Assembly: GCA_016717105.1 (NCBI GenBank) | Contig: JADKGF010000002.1 | Coordinates: 1 to 64,000, forward strand | Reading direction: 5' to 3' | From: Saprospiraceae bacterium | GTDB lineage: Bacteria > Bacteroidota > Bacteroidia > Chitinophagales > Saprospiraceae | DNA length: 64,000 nucleotides | Shown: piece by piece, positions 28,982 through 40,484 of the stretch | Position numbering within the stretch: the first letter of the stretch is position 1 | Layout: every line of letters begins with the position of its first letter | Made by a program: the position numbers and the translations under genes | The notes under the pieces: model-generated | Told to the model about the DNA's origin: nothing | Databases searched by the model: none | The model's input: only the letters and a program-made list of their open reading frames with translations

Positions 28982-29365
28982 TTAAAATGGTAGATCGTCA
29001 AAATCAGCTGGCAAACCTGAGCCAAAATCTGTATTTTCTTCAAATACGGGTGGTGTCATTGGTGCTGATGATGCTGCCGCTTGAAAAGTCTGCGCTACAT
29101 TCGCTGCTTTGTCCACTTTCCAGGCATTCAGATTGGTAAAATATTTGCCTTGCCACTCTCTACCACGAAGATCGAAGGATACTTTGATTTTTTCGCCTTC
29201 CTGACATGTATCGATTATTCCACACTTATCCTGAGTAAGCTGAAACTTTACGAATTGCGGATAAGTCCCTTCTGTGGTGATGACAAATTCTCTCGTTTGA
29301 AAGGATGCTGATTTGCTTTCAACGTCAAATATTTTATGGAGGATACCCTCTATTTCGAAAGTCAT
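28982..29365 (-). CDS. DUF3127 protein, OB-fold-like with an SSB-type acidic tail
   Basis: 127 residues. The N-terminal 85 residues match the DUF3127 family of Bacteroidota (MTFEIEGILHKIFDVESKS, FVKFQLTQDKCGIID, VSFDLRGREWQGKYFTNLNA), which is predicted to have an OB fold related to single-strand binding proteins. A disordered linker rich in Ala/Pro/Ser leads to an acidic end DFDDLPF, very like the DDDIPF tip by which SSB recruits repair proteins. The DNA-binding role is inference. It lies between proS and the 54-residue membrane protein on the same strand; 28 bases separate it from the proS stop. Confidence 0.88.
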   Translation of the reverse strand: MTFEIEGILHKIFDVESKSASFQTREFVITTEGTYPQFVKFQLTQDKCGIIDTCQEGEKIKVSFDLRGREWQGKYFTNLNAWKVDKAANVAQTFQAAASSAPMTPPVFEENTDFGSGLPADFDDLPF

Positions 29366-29393
29366 ATTTCTGGTCGTTTTATGTTAAAAAATA

Positions 29394-30862
<1,469 letters not shown>

Positions 30863-31038
30863 TATAAAATGAATTATTGTCTGCTTTTTGTTAAAATTAA
30901 ATTAAGATGCTGAAATATTGAACTTATACCATCACAAATACGTCATAGTTTCGTACTTTAAGTTATAAAAATGCCTAAAAGAAGACATTAACATTTGATA
31001 TGTACAACTTTAAGTGATTTTTAACGTAATAATTGGTG

Positions 31039-31046
31039 CAAAAGTA
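31039..31046 (-). promoter_or_regulatory. Possible -7 box upstream of proS
   Basis: On the minus strand TACTTTTG fits TAnnTTTG. It would give proS a leader of about 170 bases. No clear -33 element is seen. Confidence 0.3.
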
Positions 31047-31117
31047 ATAAATTGCACTCGATTTTTTAAGAAAGACTTATTTATTGCGATCAAAATAATA
31101 AATTTAAAATTAATTTC

Positions 31118-32284
31118 ATGAGAGCCCGATTTTTTTCAATGAGTTTTATTGCGATTTGTTTGATGACATCTATTAGCCTTTCGGCCCAGTTTGATGATCT
31201 GTATTATGATTACAAAAAGGACGAAACAGCCAAAAATGAAGATGTAACGTTAACAGAAACCAGATATTCTGATACTGATTCCGATTACTACAAAGGTTCG
31301 GATTATGATAGTGACGAATATGATAATTACGATGAATACTCCTATTCAGATCGTATCAGAAGATTTCACAGACCAATTCAGAATTATAGCAGTTTTGATA
31401 ATTGGTATAGCAACTATTATTATGACCCATACTACTCTAATAGCGGAGTCAATGTATTTATAGGTACTGGCTGGGGCTGGAATTCTTGGAATAGACCATG
31501 GTCATACAGTTACTATAATAACCCATGGGGCTGGAATTCTTGGAATAGTGGTTGGGGATATAATTCTTGGAATAACCCATGGGGCTATAACTCATGGAAT
31601 AGCGGCTGGGGCTGGAATTCTTATGGATATTGTGGCAATTCAGGTTGGGGCAATAACTATTACGGAAATGTATATTACGGTAATGGTTGGAATGGCTCAA
31701 ATTGGAATAACAATACCGAATATTCAAATAAAGTCTATGGAAGTAGAAAAGGCGGATCGCTTTCTTCATCTACCAAAGGCAGAGATGCGTCTCCAAGAAG
31801 GATAATCTCAGGAGGTAATAACGACCTTAATGTTGATAAGGCAAATGCGAATATAGAAACATCATCAAGAAGTCAAAGAACTGATCGAACCTTTAAGGGC
31901 GATATAAAGTCAGCTTCGGGTAATAATACCGATGAGTCAGTAAGACGCACAGATAGATCTAGAATTTATTCAAACCCAAGTAATGTGAAGGAAAGAAGTG
32001 AAAGCGAATCTTCATCAAATACAAGTAGGAAACAGGATAGATACAGCCAACAAAATAACTCCACAAGTCCTGCACCTTCAAGAAGATCAGAGGAAAGACC
32101 TTCACGAAGGACAGAATCAAGGTCAACTTATGACAATGGTTCATCAAATGATTCTTGGAATTCAGGGTCTTCTAGAAGTAGTAGTTCTGGAAGTAATATG
32201 GGTTCGTCAAGATCTTCTGGAAGTAGTTCATCTCATAGTGGAGGCGGAAGTTCTAGATCAGGTGGTTCCAGAAGAGGTGGCTGA
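31118..32284 (+). CDS. Secreted Trp/Asn/Tyr-repeat protein with basic Ser/Arg-rich tail
   Basis: 388 residues of very biased composition. A signal peptide ends near SISLSAQ. Residues 30-85 are rich in Asp and Tyr. Residues 115-180 hold a 9-residue tandem repeat of the form WGWNSWNSG / WGYNSWNNP, with matching 27-base repeats in the DNA (about 31467-31625). The rest is Ser/Arg/Gly/Asn-rich and presumably disordered, ending GSSRSGGSRRGG. No enzyme domain. Proteins like it sit next to proS and an OmpP1/FadL gene in other Bacteroidota, where they are sometimes mislabelled as prolyl-tRNA synthetase. A role in the envelope or matrix is inference. Confidence 0.8.
   Translation: MRARFFSMSFIAICLMTSISLSAQFDDLYYDYKKDETAKNEDVTLTETRYSDTDSDYYKGSDYDSDEYDNYDEYSYSDRIRRFHRPIQNYSSFDNWYSNYYYDPYYSNSGVNVFIGTGWGWNSWNRPWSYSYYNNPWGWNSWNSGWGYNSWNNPWGYNSWNSGWGWNSYGYCGNSGWGNNYYGNVYYGNGWNGSNWNNNTEYSNKVYGSRKGGSLSSSTKGRDASPRRIISGGNNDLNVDKANANIETSSRSQRTDRTFKGDIKSASGNNTDESVRRTDRSRIYSNPSNVKERSESESSSNTSRKQDRYSQQNNSTSPAPSRRSEERPSRRTESRSTYDNGSSNDSWNSGSSRSSSSGSNMGSSRSSGSSSSHSGGGSSRSGGSRRGG
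31467..31625 (+). repeat. 27-base tandem repeats coding for WG(W/Y)NSWN(S/N)(G/P)
   Basis: Near-identical units such as TGGGGCTGGAATTCTTGGAA recur with period 27 (or a 54-base double unit with alternating NP and SG endings). Copies differ mainly at third positions and at the Trp/Tyr codon, indicating an old expansion kept by selection. Confidence 0.75.
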
Positions 32285-32327
32285 TAGGTAGCAATAAATT
32301 TGCTAATTTAAAGCATACAATACATAT

Positions 32328-32366
32328 AAAGGGCTGGGATAATTAATCGTTATTCGGCCCTTTTAT
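32328..32366 (+). terminator. Intrinsic terminator
   Basis: AAAGGGCTG (32328-32336) pairs with CGGCCCTTT (32355-32363) with one G-T pair, followed by T-rich sequence. It ends the Trp/Asn-repeat gene. Confidence 0.8.
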
Positions 32367-32425
32367 TTAAAACATATTCTGAATTACATTCAGTCAAATT
32401 ATTATACTTAAAAACCCAAATTAAA

Positions 32426-33907
32426 ATGAAAAATTATCTTTTATTCGTTTTTGCCATTCTGGGATATGTGCAAATTCAGGCACAAAATCTGACCGATGTC
32501 GTAAGATGGTCAGCTATAGATCAATTGGGAACAGCGCGCACCCTAGGAGCAGGAAGTGCTTTCGGTGCTATGGGAGGCGACTTTTCTGTAGTCAATATCA
32601 ATCCTGCAGGTATAGCAGATTATAGAGTTTCTGAATTTACATTTACGCCGTCATTGAGAGGATACAAAACCGATGCGTGGTTTGACAAAAACTCAGTAAA
32701 TAATCAATTGTCTAAAGGTACAGGATTAAGCCTCGACAATATTGGATTTATAATAGCGTCCAATCCTGGATCCAAATGGACGAGCTCAAATATTGTATTG
32801 GGATTTTCGCGCACAGCAGATTTAGGTCGAAAGGTATTGATAGAAGGCAAGATACCAGGTTCGATCGCCACTTATTTTGCTGAGAAAGCCAATGGATATA
32901 CAGTAGATGAACTTGATGATTTTATTGCTTATCCAGCTTATAATACAGGCGCTATTTACGATGCAGAAAAGGATAAAAATTATGAAACTGATTTTGGTTC
33001 AGCAGACCAGCTTGTAGATAGAACCCAAGAAATCACTCAAAAAGGAGGAATCAATGAACTTACCGTTGGTTGGGCTGGTGAATACAACAACCAGTTCAAT
33101 ATGGGCTTGTCAGTAGGCGTACCTTTCGGTTCATTTGAAGAAGAAAAAGTTTATCGCGAATCGGATGATGGTGACCTTATTCCAGTATTTAATGCACTCA
33201 AATACACAGAAAGACTTAATACTTCTGGTGTGGGGATAAATTTTAAAGCAGGATTTACCTACAAAATACTGAATAATATCCGAGTAGGTGGCGCATTCCA
33301 TTCACCAACATGGTATAAGTTTTCAGATGATTACAGTACTGCGTTACAATATACCTTTACGGATCATCAAGGTTATCAGCAATACGATTATACTTCACCA
33401 GATGGTACATTTGAATATAAGATAAATACTCCTTGGCGCGCAATAGGAAGTGCAGGTTATATATACAGAATAGGAGATATTAGAGGATTTGTGAATGCAG
33501 ATTTTGAGTATCTTGATTATACCAATGCTAGTTATAATGGTACAGCATATAGCTCAGATGCTGGGGAAATAGAATATACAAATGAGGTAAACAGAACCAT
33601 TTTGAAAAAGCTGGGTACTGCGACCAATGTACGTTTAGGTACAGAATTTGGGTACAAAAACCTAAGAGTCAGAGGTGGATATAGCTTCGAACAATCGCCA
33701 TATAATGCAGATACACACCTCAATAATAAGATATCTTTTGGTTTGGGCTTTAGAGAAGACAATTTTTTTATTGATTTAGGATTTAGAATAGCAAAAAATG
33801 TAGAAGGATACAACCCTTATGTGGTCCTTGACTCTGATCTTGATCCATTGGCCAATATCAAAACTACCAGAACAAGGAGTGCCTTGACTGTGGGATTTAA
33901 GTTCTAA
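32426..33907 (+). CDS. OmpP1/FadL-like outer-membrane beta-barrel protein
   Basis: 493 residues. A signal peptide (MKNYLLFVFAILGYVQIQAQ) is followed by the family's N-terminal region RTLGAGSAFGAMGGDFSVVN and INPAGIADYR, where the NPAG motif of FadL/OmpP1 proteins is clear. Alternating hydrophobic strands follow, and the C-terminus RTRSALTVGFKF ends in Phe as beta-barrel proteins do. FadL relatives let hydrophobic molecules such as fatty acids cross the outer membrane; the substrate here is unknown. It has its own terminator and lies 142 bases from the upstream gene's stop. Confidence 0.88.
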   Translation: MKNYLLFVFAILGYVQIQAQNLTDVVRWSAIDQLGTARTLGAGSAFGAMGGDFSVVNINPAGIADYRVSEFTFTPSLRGYKTDAWFDKNSVNNQLSKGTGLSLDNIGFIIASNPGSKWTSSNIVLGFSRTADLGRKVLIEGKIPGSIATYFAEKANGYTVDELDDFIAYPAYNTGAIYDAEKDKNYETDFGSADQLVDRTQEITQKGGINELTVGWAGEYNNQFNMGLSVGVPFGSFEEEKVYRESDDGDLIPVFNALKYTERLNTSGVGINFKAGFTYKILNNIRVGGAFHSPTWYKFSDDYSTALQYTFTDHQGYQQYDYTSPDGTFEYKINTPWRAIGSAGYIYRIGDIRGFVNADFEYLDYTNASYNGTAYSSDAGEIEYTNEVNRTILKKLGTATNVRLGTEFGYKNLRVRGGYSFEQSPYNADTHLNNKISFGLGFREDNFFIDLGFRIAKNVEGYNPYVVLDSDLDPLANIKTTRTRSALTVGFKF

Positions 33908-33933
33908 GCAGTAAGTATTATAAAATATACACG

Positions 33934-33962
33934 AACCCGGTATAATAGCCGGGTTTTTTATT
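33934..33962 (+). terminator. Intrinsic terminator after the OmpP1/FadL-like gene
   Basis: AACCCGG (33934-33940) pairs with CCGGGTT (33949-33955) around an 8-base loop, followed by T6. Confidence 0.88.
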
Positions 33963-34126
33963 TATACCAATTTGTATAAAATTTCTATTTAGAAAACAAC
34001 ATAAATTCTTACCTTTACGTTTCATTTCAACAGTTTCCCTCAAGCGCACATGATGTATTATTAAAATAATACATATATTTGCATTTTTTTAATCTCATTT
34101 ACTTATTCAGCAAAATCATAATTCTT

Positions 34127-37100
34127 ATGATATTAAGAAAATCTACAATATTTAGCTTTTTAATTCTATTGGTATCACAACTGACTCTGATAGCTCAGCC
34201 TTTGCCGCCTGTAGAGTTTAACGTGACTAGCGGTGTGGGTGTACAAGGAAGCACAGTATGTCTTACAGTGACAGCCAATAATTTTACTAACGTAGAATCT
34301 ATCCAGCTCAACCTATCTTATAATGCAGCATTGGTTATACCAGATTGTCCTAACATCTTTTACAAATTCTGCATTATCTCCAAATATTGATAATACAAAT
34401 TTTAATTGTAATAACGCTTCAAATGGATATATAAATTTTGTTTGGATTGCTGCGCCTACTACGATTCCAGATGGATCCATACTTTTTGAAATTTGTTTTA
34501 CATTGATAGGAGAACCAGGGAATATTTCACCTGTTTATTTTAACGGACAGTTATTGGACATAGAAATTGGTCAGGTTGACAACAATGGCAATAGCTACAC
34601 CACAGAAGAAATTGTCTCAAATACAGGTACGATCAAAATAATTTCACCCAATTTAGCAACATTTGTGCAGAGTTGTGATGCAGACCGAAATAATCTTCCA
34701 GCTGGTGGAAAATTGACTTTTTATGCTACTGGTGGCACGCCGCCATATAATTATGTTATTAGCCCAGGAGGATTCACAGGAGATACTGGAACAACTACAA
34801 TTGATGGAGAACGAAGAAAAATCACCGGTATTCCTGACGGACCCTATATCTTGACGGTTACGGATGCAACAGGCAATACATCTACCAAGCAAATCATTAT
34901 TTCCGACGATGGTATTCCAATAGCCATAGATACAGTAGTGAAAAGGCCTACTTGTTTTAATCGAAGAAATGGCTATATCAATATAACAAATGTAACCGGA
35001 GGCCTTTCGCCATACACATATCAATGGTCCAATTTATTGACAGGACTTGATTCTATTGGTAGCTTACCTATTAACACATATACTGTGACAATCACAGATT
35101 TTAATGGATGTGATTTTACAGAAACATTTGATTTAAATATAGATACACTCAAGTTTGATTTAGTCCTAAAAGACTCTGCTTCATGTATTGGCGTAAACGA
35201 TGGAGAAATTACCATTTTAAATGCACGTGGTGGAACACAATTTGGTGGAGCTTATGATTATAAGTATTCACTCAATACATTTGGTAATCCTAAACCATTC
35301 ACTAGCCCGTTTGATATCACTAATGGTATACCAGGACTTAATAAAGTTGAAGTAATTGATTCCTTAGGTTGTGTAGTAGAACAAAGTATAATCGTACCAT
35401 TCAAAAAAACAGTATCCTTTGATACAATGGTAGTTCGAGATATATCTTGTTTTGGTAAAAATGATGGAAATGTAAGGTTTAAAGCCAGCCCGGGCACGGG
35501 ATATGGCTACTTATTGAGCCCCAATATCCCGGGTTCAGTTTTTGGTGGTGTTTTTTTGGTGGATGACTTACCTAAAGGCAATTATACGGTAACGGCCAGA
35601 GATAATGCCGGCTGTACTGGCAGGGCCACATTTACTATAAATGAGCCGGAAAAGTTAATAATCAATGAAACATTGGTATATCCTGATTGTGCAAATCTGG
35701 GATCTATCACCATTAATCCGACAGGAGGTACAGGTGCATATACCTATAATTGGACACCTACAGCAGGCAACGTCAACAGCTTGTCGAATCTAGGTGGCGG
35801 TACCTATAGCGTAGTCGTTTCGGATGCAAATAATTGTCAAGAATCGAAATCTTTTGTATTTAATAATGTCGGGACATTGACCTTACTTATAACCACAAAA
35901 GATGTAAGTTGTGCAGGGAAGAATGATGGTTCAGCAACAGTAGTTCCTCAGTTTTCTAATGGCAATACTTCTATGCCCGAGATATTTTGGAGAGATTCCA
36001 ATGGCAATATTTTACCTATCAAAACAAGTATGATTTCTAACCTAGCACCTGGAAATTATACAGTCCAAATCATCACAGCAGATGGTTGTAATAGTGGAGA
36101 GAAACCGTTCGAAATTAAAGATGGCAATGCAACGACCATTGTAACCACTGTAACCAATGCACCATGTTTCGGCGAAGATGGTAAAGTAGAAGTCTCTCTT
36201 AGTGGAAACCCACCTGGATATAAATTTGAATGGAGACAAAAAGTCAATAGCAATATCATAGATACAGACAATGTGTTGAATGCTAAAGCTGGAGTATATA
36301 TTGTAAAGGCAATCAGTCCTTCAGGATGCGAGACGGAGTCAGAAGTTACCATTACACAACCTAATGAGATTACTTTTGCTGCACCAGGTACTCGGAATGT
36401 TACATGTTATGGTTTAAGTAACGGTCAAGCAAATATATTATCAAACCCCTTGAATTTGTCTTATATTTGGTCTAATGGCTCTAAGACTCTGTTTGTAAAT
36501 GATTTGCCTGCAGGTGATGCTTGGGTTGTTGGATTTTTGGGTGGCTGTCATTCGGATACTGTTCGGTTCAATATAGGCACTTATCCAAAATTGGAAATAG
36601 ACCAGACTAAAACACTGGTTCAAAACCCAACTTGTTTCGGAGATACAAATGGTTCAGTGACCATCGAGGCACAAGGCGGTACAGGTATTTCTTATACATA
36701 TTCTTGGGAAAACGGAAGTAACAGTCCTACGTTAAGCAATATTCCTGCGGGTACTTACTTTGTTACAATTTCTGATAGCAATAATTGTACACAACGAGAT
36801 TCATTTACATTGACCCAACCAAGTAAATTGGAGGCAAGTATAGACCTTGCTGCATCGGTTGTGCTGGATTGTAATAATCAAGACAATGGTAAATTAGCTA
36901 TTAAGACTACTGGAGGTAATCCAGGTATAAAAACTATATCATGGCAGTCAGGAGTTAATACAAACGGAAATGTTGCTATTAATCTGATCCCTGGGACTTA
37001 TTGTGCTACGGTGTCGGACAATTTCGGTTGTAAGGATACGATCTGCCAAACATTAACAGCACCAGAGCCACTGAAAGGTAAAATTAATACACCTGTCGAA

Positions 37101-37879
37101 CCAGTGTGTTATGGTGAAAAAACTTGTATTTCAGTCGATTATGTAACTGGTGGAACAGGAAATAACTACACTTTTCAAATAAGAAATTTAAATAATGCTA
37201 TTAGATTTCCATTGGATACATGTATTAATGTTTTCGCTGGACAATACATCGTAAGTCTAATTGATTCAGCAGGATGCTCGATAGATACGACGATATTTAT
37301 AGATCAACCTGAACCAATAGAAGTCGATCTCGGTGCTGACCTTGAGGTACAATTAGGTCTGTCTTCACAAGTGATAAATTCATTCATTGATGCGCCTGCA
37401 GGGATTTGACACATTGATTTGGTCACCTTTTGATGATTTGGAATGTGTTTCATCGGATTGTTCGTCGGTAGTCGCCCAACCTAAGGAGACACAAACATAC
37501 ATACTTACTGTTACAGATGTCAACGGATGTACAGGTTCTGACGATGTTGTCATTAAAGTCAAAAATGTTAGAAACGTATATTTTGCCAATGTATTTACCC
37601 CGAATAAGGATGGAGAAAATGACTTTTTCCAAGCTGTAATTGGCCCTGGTGTCGAAAAAATACTTGCTTTCAATATTTATGACCGATGGGGAAATATGGT
37701 TTTTGATAAGACCAACTATGTGCCTGATCCAGCTGGAACAGATGGTTGGGATGGGACATTCAGAAATCAAAAAATTGGATCCAGGTGTATTTGTTTATAC
37801 CGCCAAAGCCTTATTTATCGATGGTAAAGTAATCGATTATACAGGATCAATAACCTTATTGGACAAGCTTAGAAACTGA
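34127..37879 (+). CDS. SprB-repeat adhesin with T9SS type B (gliding-associated) C-terminus, frameshifted
   Basis: About 1,250 residues after joining four frames at roughly 34360, 37400 and 37780. ATG 34127 gives a signal peptide (MILRKSTIFSFLILLVSQLT, then LIAQ). A cohesin-like domain follows (FNVTSGVGVQGSTVCLTVTA to the first join and LFEICFTLIG). About ten SprB-type repeats come next, each opening with a Cys motif: PTCFNRRNG, ASCIGVNDG, ISCFGKNDG, VSCAGKNDG, APCFGEDG, VTCYGLSNG, PTCFGDTNG and others. The end matches the gliding-motility C-terminal domain (FANVFTPNKDGENDFFQ, FNIYDRWGNMVFD, then DPGVFVYTAKALFIDG). It is expected on the cell surface via T9SS. SprB itself drives gliding in Flavobacterium; gliding here is only a possibility. 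Confidence 0.85.
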
Positions 37880-38001
37880 TTTTGGATGGGAATTTTCTTC
37901 CCAATAGCCAGCTCAATATGCATCCAATGATGGAGTAAAATATTATTGTGTAAGTTATTGCCATATAATAAGTTATCTTGTGTTTTATTCCACGTATGAG
38001 T

Positions 38002-38032
38002 TTTGAAACTAAATATAAAATTCGTATCTTTG
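38002..38032 (+). promoter_or_regulatory. gyrB promoter
   Basis: TTTG (38002-38005) and TATCTTTG (38025-38032) separated by 19 bases match the Bacteroidota -33/-7 consensus well. The leader to the ATG at 38123 would be about 85 bases. Confidence 0.7.
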
Positions 38033-38122
38033 CGCCCCTAAATGACAGGACAGGGTAAGCTTGAAATAATATTAATTGTAGAGTTGAATAATTCCTGTTA
38101 AAGAAAATATTTAAATAACAGC

Positions 38123-40084
38123 ATGAGCGAAAATAAGGAACTCAAGAAGAATGAATATGGTGCCGACAATATACAGGCACTCGAAGGACTAGAAGCGGTA
38201 CGTAAGAGACCAGGTATGTACATCGGTAGTACGGATTCTAAAGGATTGCATCACCTTGTTTGGGAAGTTATAGACAACTCGATAGATGAGCACCTTGCAG
38301 GATATTGTACACATATTGACACAATTATTCACAAGGATAATAGTATCACTGTAAAGGATAATGGTCGAGGTATTCCGACGGGAATGCACGAAAAATTGCA
38401 AAAGTCTGCACTCGAGGTAGTCATGACTGTGCTTCACGCCGGTGGTAAATTTGATAAAGATACATATAAAGTGTCTGGTGGTCTTCACGGTGTGGGTGTA
38501 TCATGTGTAAACGCACTTTCTGAATATGTCAGAGTAGAAGTGCACCGTGATGGGAAATATTTTGAACAAGAATATAGCAAAGGTATTCCATTGGGGCCTG
38601 TCAAGGTTTTAGGGGATTCTGACAAAAGAGGCACTCAAGTTACATTCAGACCTGACCCAACCATCTTTTTGGATGGTGTGGAGTATAGTTTTAACACACT
38701 AGCAGGAAGGATTCGCGAATTGGCATACTTGAATAAAGGATTGTTCCTTTCCTTGATAGACCAAAGAGAAACGGATGAAGAAGGCAATTTCAAGCGTCAG
38801 GATTTTTATTCTGAAGGCGGATTGAAAGAGTTTGTCAAATATTTGGACGAAACAAGGCCACCACTGATTGACGAGCCGATCTATGTCACTGGAAAAGAAG
38901 ACAATGTAGAAGTAGAAGTGGCCATGCAATATAATACAGGCTACCAAGAAAATATCTTTTCTTATGTAAACAATATCAATACAAGAGAAGGTGGTACACA
39001 CGTCGCTGGATTCCGAAGAGCCATCACAAGGTTATTTAAACAATACGGCGACGACAATGGAATGTTTGCCAAACTTAAACTTGAGATTTCAGGAGAAGAC
39101 TTCAAGGAAGGCCTGACTGCTATCATTTCAGTAAAAGTGCCAGAGCCACAATTCAAAGGCCAAACCAAAGGTGAATTAGGCAATTCTGAAGTAACTGGTA
39201 TCGTGTCGAGATGTGTAGGTGACGTGTTGAAGGCATATCTGGAAGAAAATCCAGGTATGGCACGACGTATTATAGACAAAGTCATACTCGCAGCAACAGC
39301 GCGACATGCTGCTAGAAAAGCCCGTGAAATGGTACAACGCAAAAATGTACTGACAGGTAGCGGCTTGCCTGGAAAATTATCCGACTGTAGTTCTAAAGAT
39401 CCTAATGAATCCGAGATATTTTTGGTGGAAGGAGATTCGGCAGGTGGTACTGCAAAACAGGGTAGAGACAGAAATTTTCAAGCCATATTGCCATTAAGAG
39501 GTAAGATACTCAATGTCGAAAAAGCCATGGAGTATAAAATATATGAGAATGAAGAGATAAAAAATATGTTTACGGCCCTCGGTGTTAGCATTGAGGAAAA
39601 AGATGGCGAAAAAATCCTAAATATCGAGAAGCTAAGATATCATAAAGTAGTCATCATGTGTGATGCCGATGTGGACGGAAGCCATATTTCTACTTTGATC
39701 ATGACTTTCTTTTTCAGGTATATGAAACCGCTAATCGAGCAAGGACATATTTACATAGCTGCACCGCCACTTTATCAAGTAAAGAAAGGTAAAAACTTTA
39801 TTTATTGCTGGAATGATGAGGAGCGTAAGGCTGCCATAGAAAATTATTCAAACGGAAAAGAAGATTCAAGTATCAAAACACAACGATATAAGGGTCTAGG
39901 AGAGATGAATGCAGAACAACTTTGGGAGACAACCATGGATCCTAATAATAGAATACTGCGCCAAATCACCATTTATGATGCCATGGAAGCAGACAGGATA
40001 TTCAGTATGTTGATGGGAGATGAAGTACCACCAAGAAGACAGTTTATAGAAGAAAATGCCAAATACGCCAATATTGACGCATGA
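38123..40084 (+). CDS. gyrB: DNA gyrase subunit B
   Basis: 653 residues, intact. The GHKL ATPase domain has EVIDNSIDEHLAG, DNGRGIPTG and GGLHGVGVSCVNALS. The transducer is followed by TOPRIM motifs EIFLVEGDSAGG and MCDADVDGSHISTL and the C-terminal RYKGLGEMNAEQLWETTMDP. It introduces negative supercoils together with GyrA, whose gene is not in this window. The length without the large proteobacterial insertion, and the GyrB-like sequence around KLSDCSSKDPNESEIFLVEG, favour GyrB over ParE. It has its own promoter. Confidence 0.95.
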   Translation: MSENKELKKNEYGADNIQALEGLEAVRKRPGMYIGSTDSKGLHHLVWEVIDNSIDEHLAGYCTHIDTIIHKDNSITVKDNGRGIPTGMHEKLQKSALEVVMTVLHAGGKFDKDTYKVSGGLHGVGVSCVNALSEYVRVEVHRDGKYFEQEYSKGIPLGPVKVLGDSDKRGTQVTFRPDPTIFLDGVEYSFNTLAGRIRELAYLNKGLFLSLIDQRETDEEGNFKRQDFYSEGGLKEFVKYLDETRPPLIDEPIYVTGKEDNVEVEVAMQYNTGYQENIFSYVNNINTREGGTHVAGFRRAITRLFKQYGDDNGMFAKLKLEISGEDFKEGLTAIISVKVPEPQFKGQTKGELGNSEVTGIVSRCVGDVLKAYLEENPGMARRIIDKVILAATARHAARKAREMVQRKNVLTGSGLPGKLSDCSSKDPNESEIFLVEGDSAGGTAKQGRDRNFQAILPLRGKILNVEKAMEYKIYENEEIKNMFTALGVSIEEKDGEKILNIEKLRYHKVVIMCDADVDGSHISTLIMTFFFRYMKPLIEQGHIYIAAPPLYQVKKGKNFIYCWNDEERKAAIENYSNGKEDSSIKTQRYKGLGEMNAEQLWETTMDPNNRILRQITIYDAMEADRIFSMLMGDEVPPRRQFIEENAKYANIDA

Positions 40085-40143
40085 TGCATCTTAAACACTG
40101 ACAGCCAGTTTGTTGTTTTATATTTGTATAAACCGCTTGTATC

Positions 40144-40470
40144 ATGTTAAAAATAGGATTTGGCAGGAGTATCAAACCGCGTACTTTTGATTATATACCA
40201 AGGTTTTATGACCCTGAGAAGGAACGATTTCAAGAAAATCTTAAAAAATTTCAGGAAGGAGATAGCCCTGAAAATGACCTTGAAAATCGAAAAAGCCGCA
40301 TTCGATCGGGTATTCGGATGAAGTATAATGGTGATGTCTCTGCCATGTCTAAAGCTAAAAAACAATCCAATTTGAGATTGATCATGATAATTATGGTATT
40401 GGGATTTGCCTGTTATATCCTCATGAGCTCTAATAAGATTATTACATTGATAGAAGCTTTTTCTAAGTAA
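40144..40470 (+). CDS. Conserved small protein with C-terminal membrane helix, upstream of mutL
   Basis: 108 residues. A polar, basic N-terminal part (IGFGRSIKPRTFDYIPRFYD, then PEKERFQENLKKF) is followed by SRIRSGIRMKYNG and one helix near the end (LIMIIMVLGFACYILMS). A protein of this shape with the IKPRTFDYIPRFYDP-type start lies directly before mutL in many Bacteroidota. Function unknown. It ends 14 bases before the mutL ATG, so the two are probably co-transcribed. Confidence 0.8.
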   Translation: MLKIGFGRSIKPRTFDYIPRFYDPEKERFQENLKKFQEGDSPENDLENRKSRIRSGIRMKYNGDVSAMSKAKKQSNLRLIMIIMVLGFACYILMSSNKIITLIEAFSK

Positions 40471-40484
40471 TAGCATCTGCAACT

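Noticed and set aside
31467..31625. CRISPR-like or mobile repeat array
   Set aside because: The 27-base units have no spacers and are entirely coding, giving an in-frame amino-acid repeat.
38189..39342. Minus-strand frames of about 100-126 codons opposite gyrB
   Set aside because: They are shadows of the conserved ATPase and transducer regions of gyrB.
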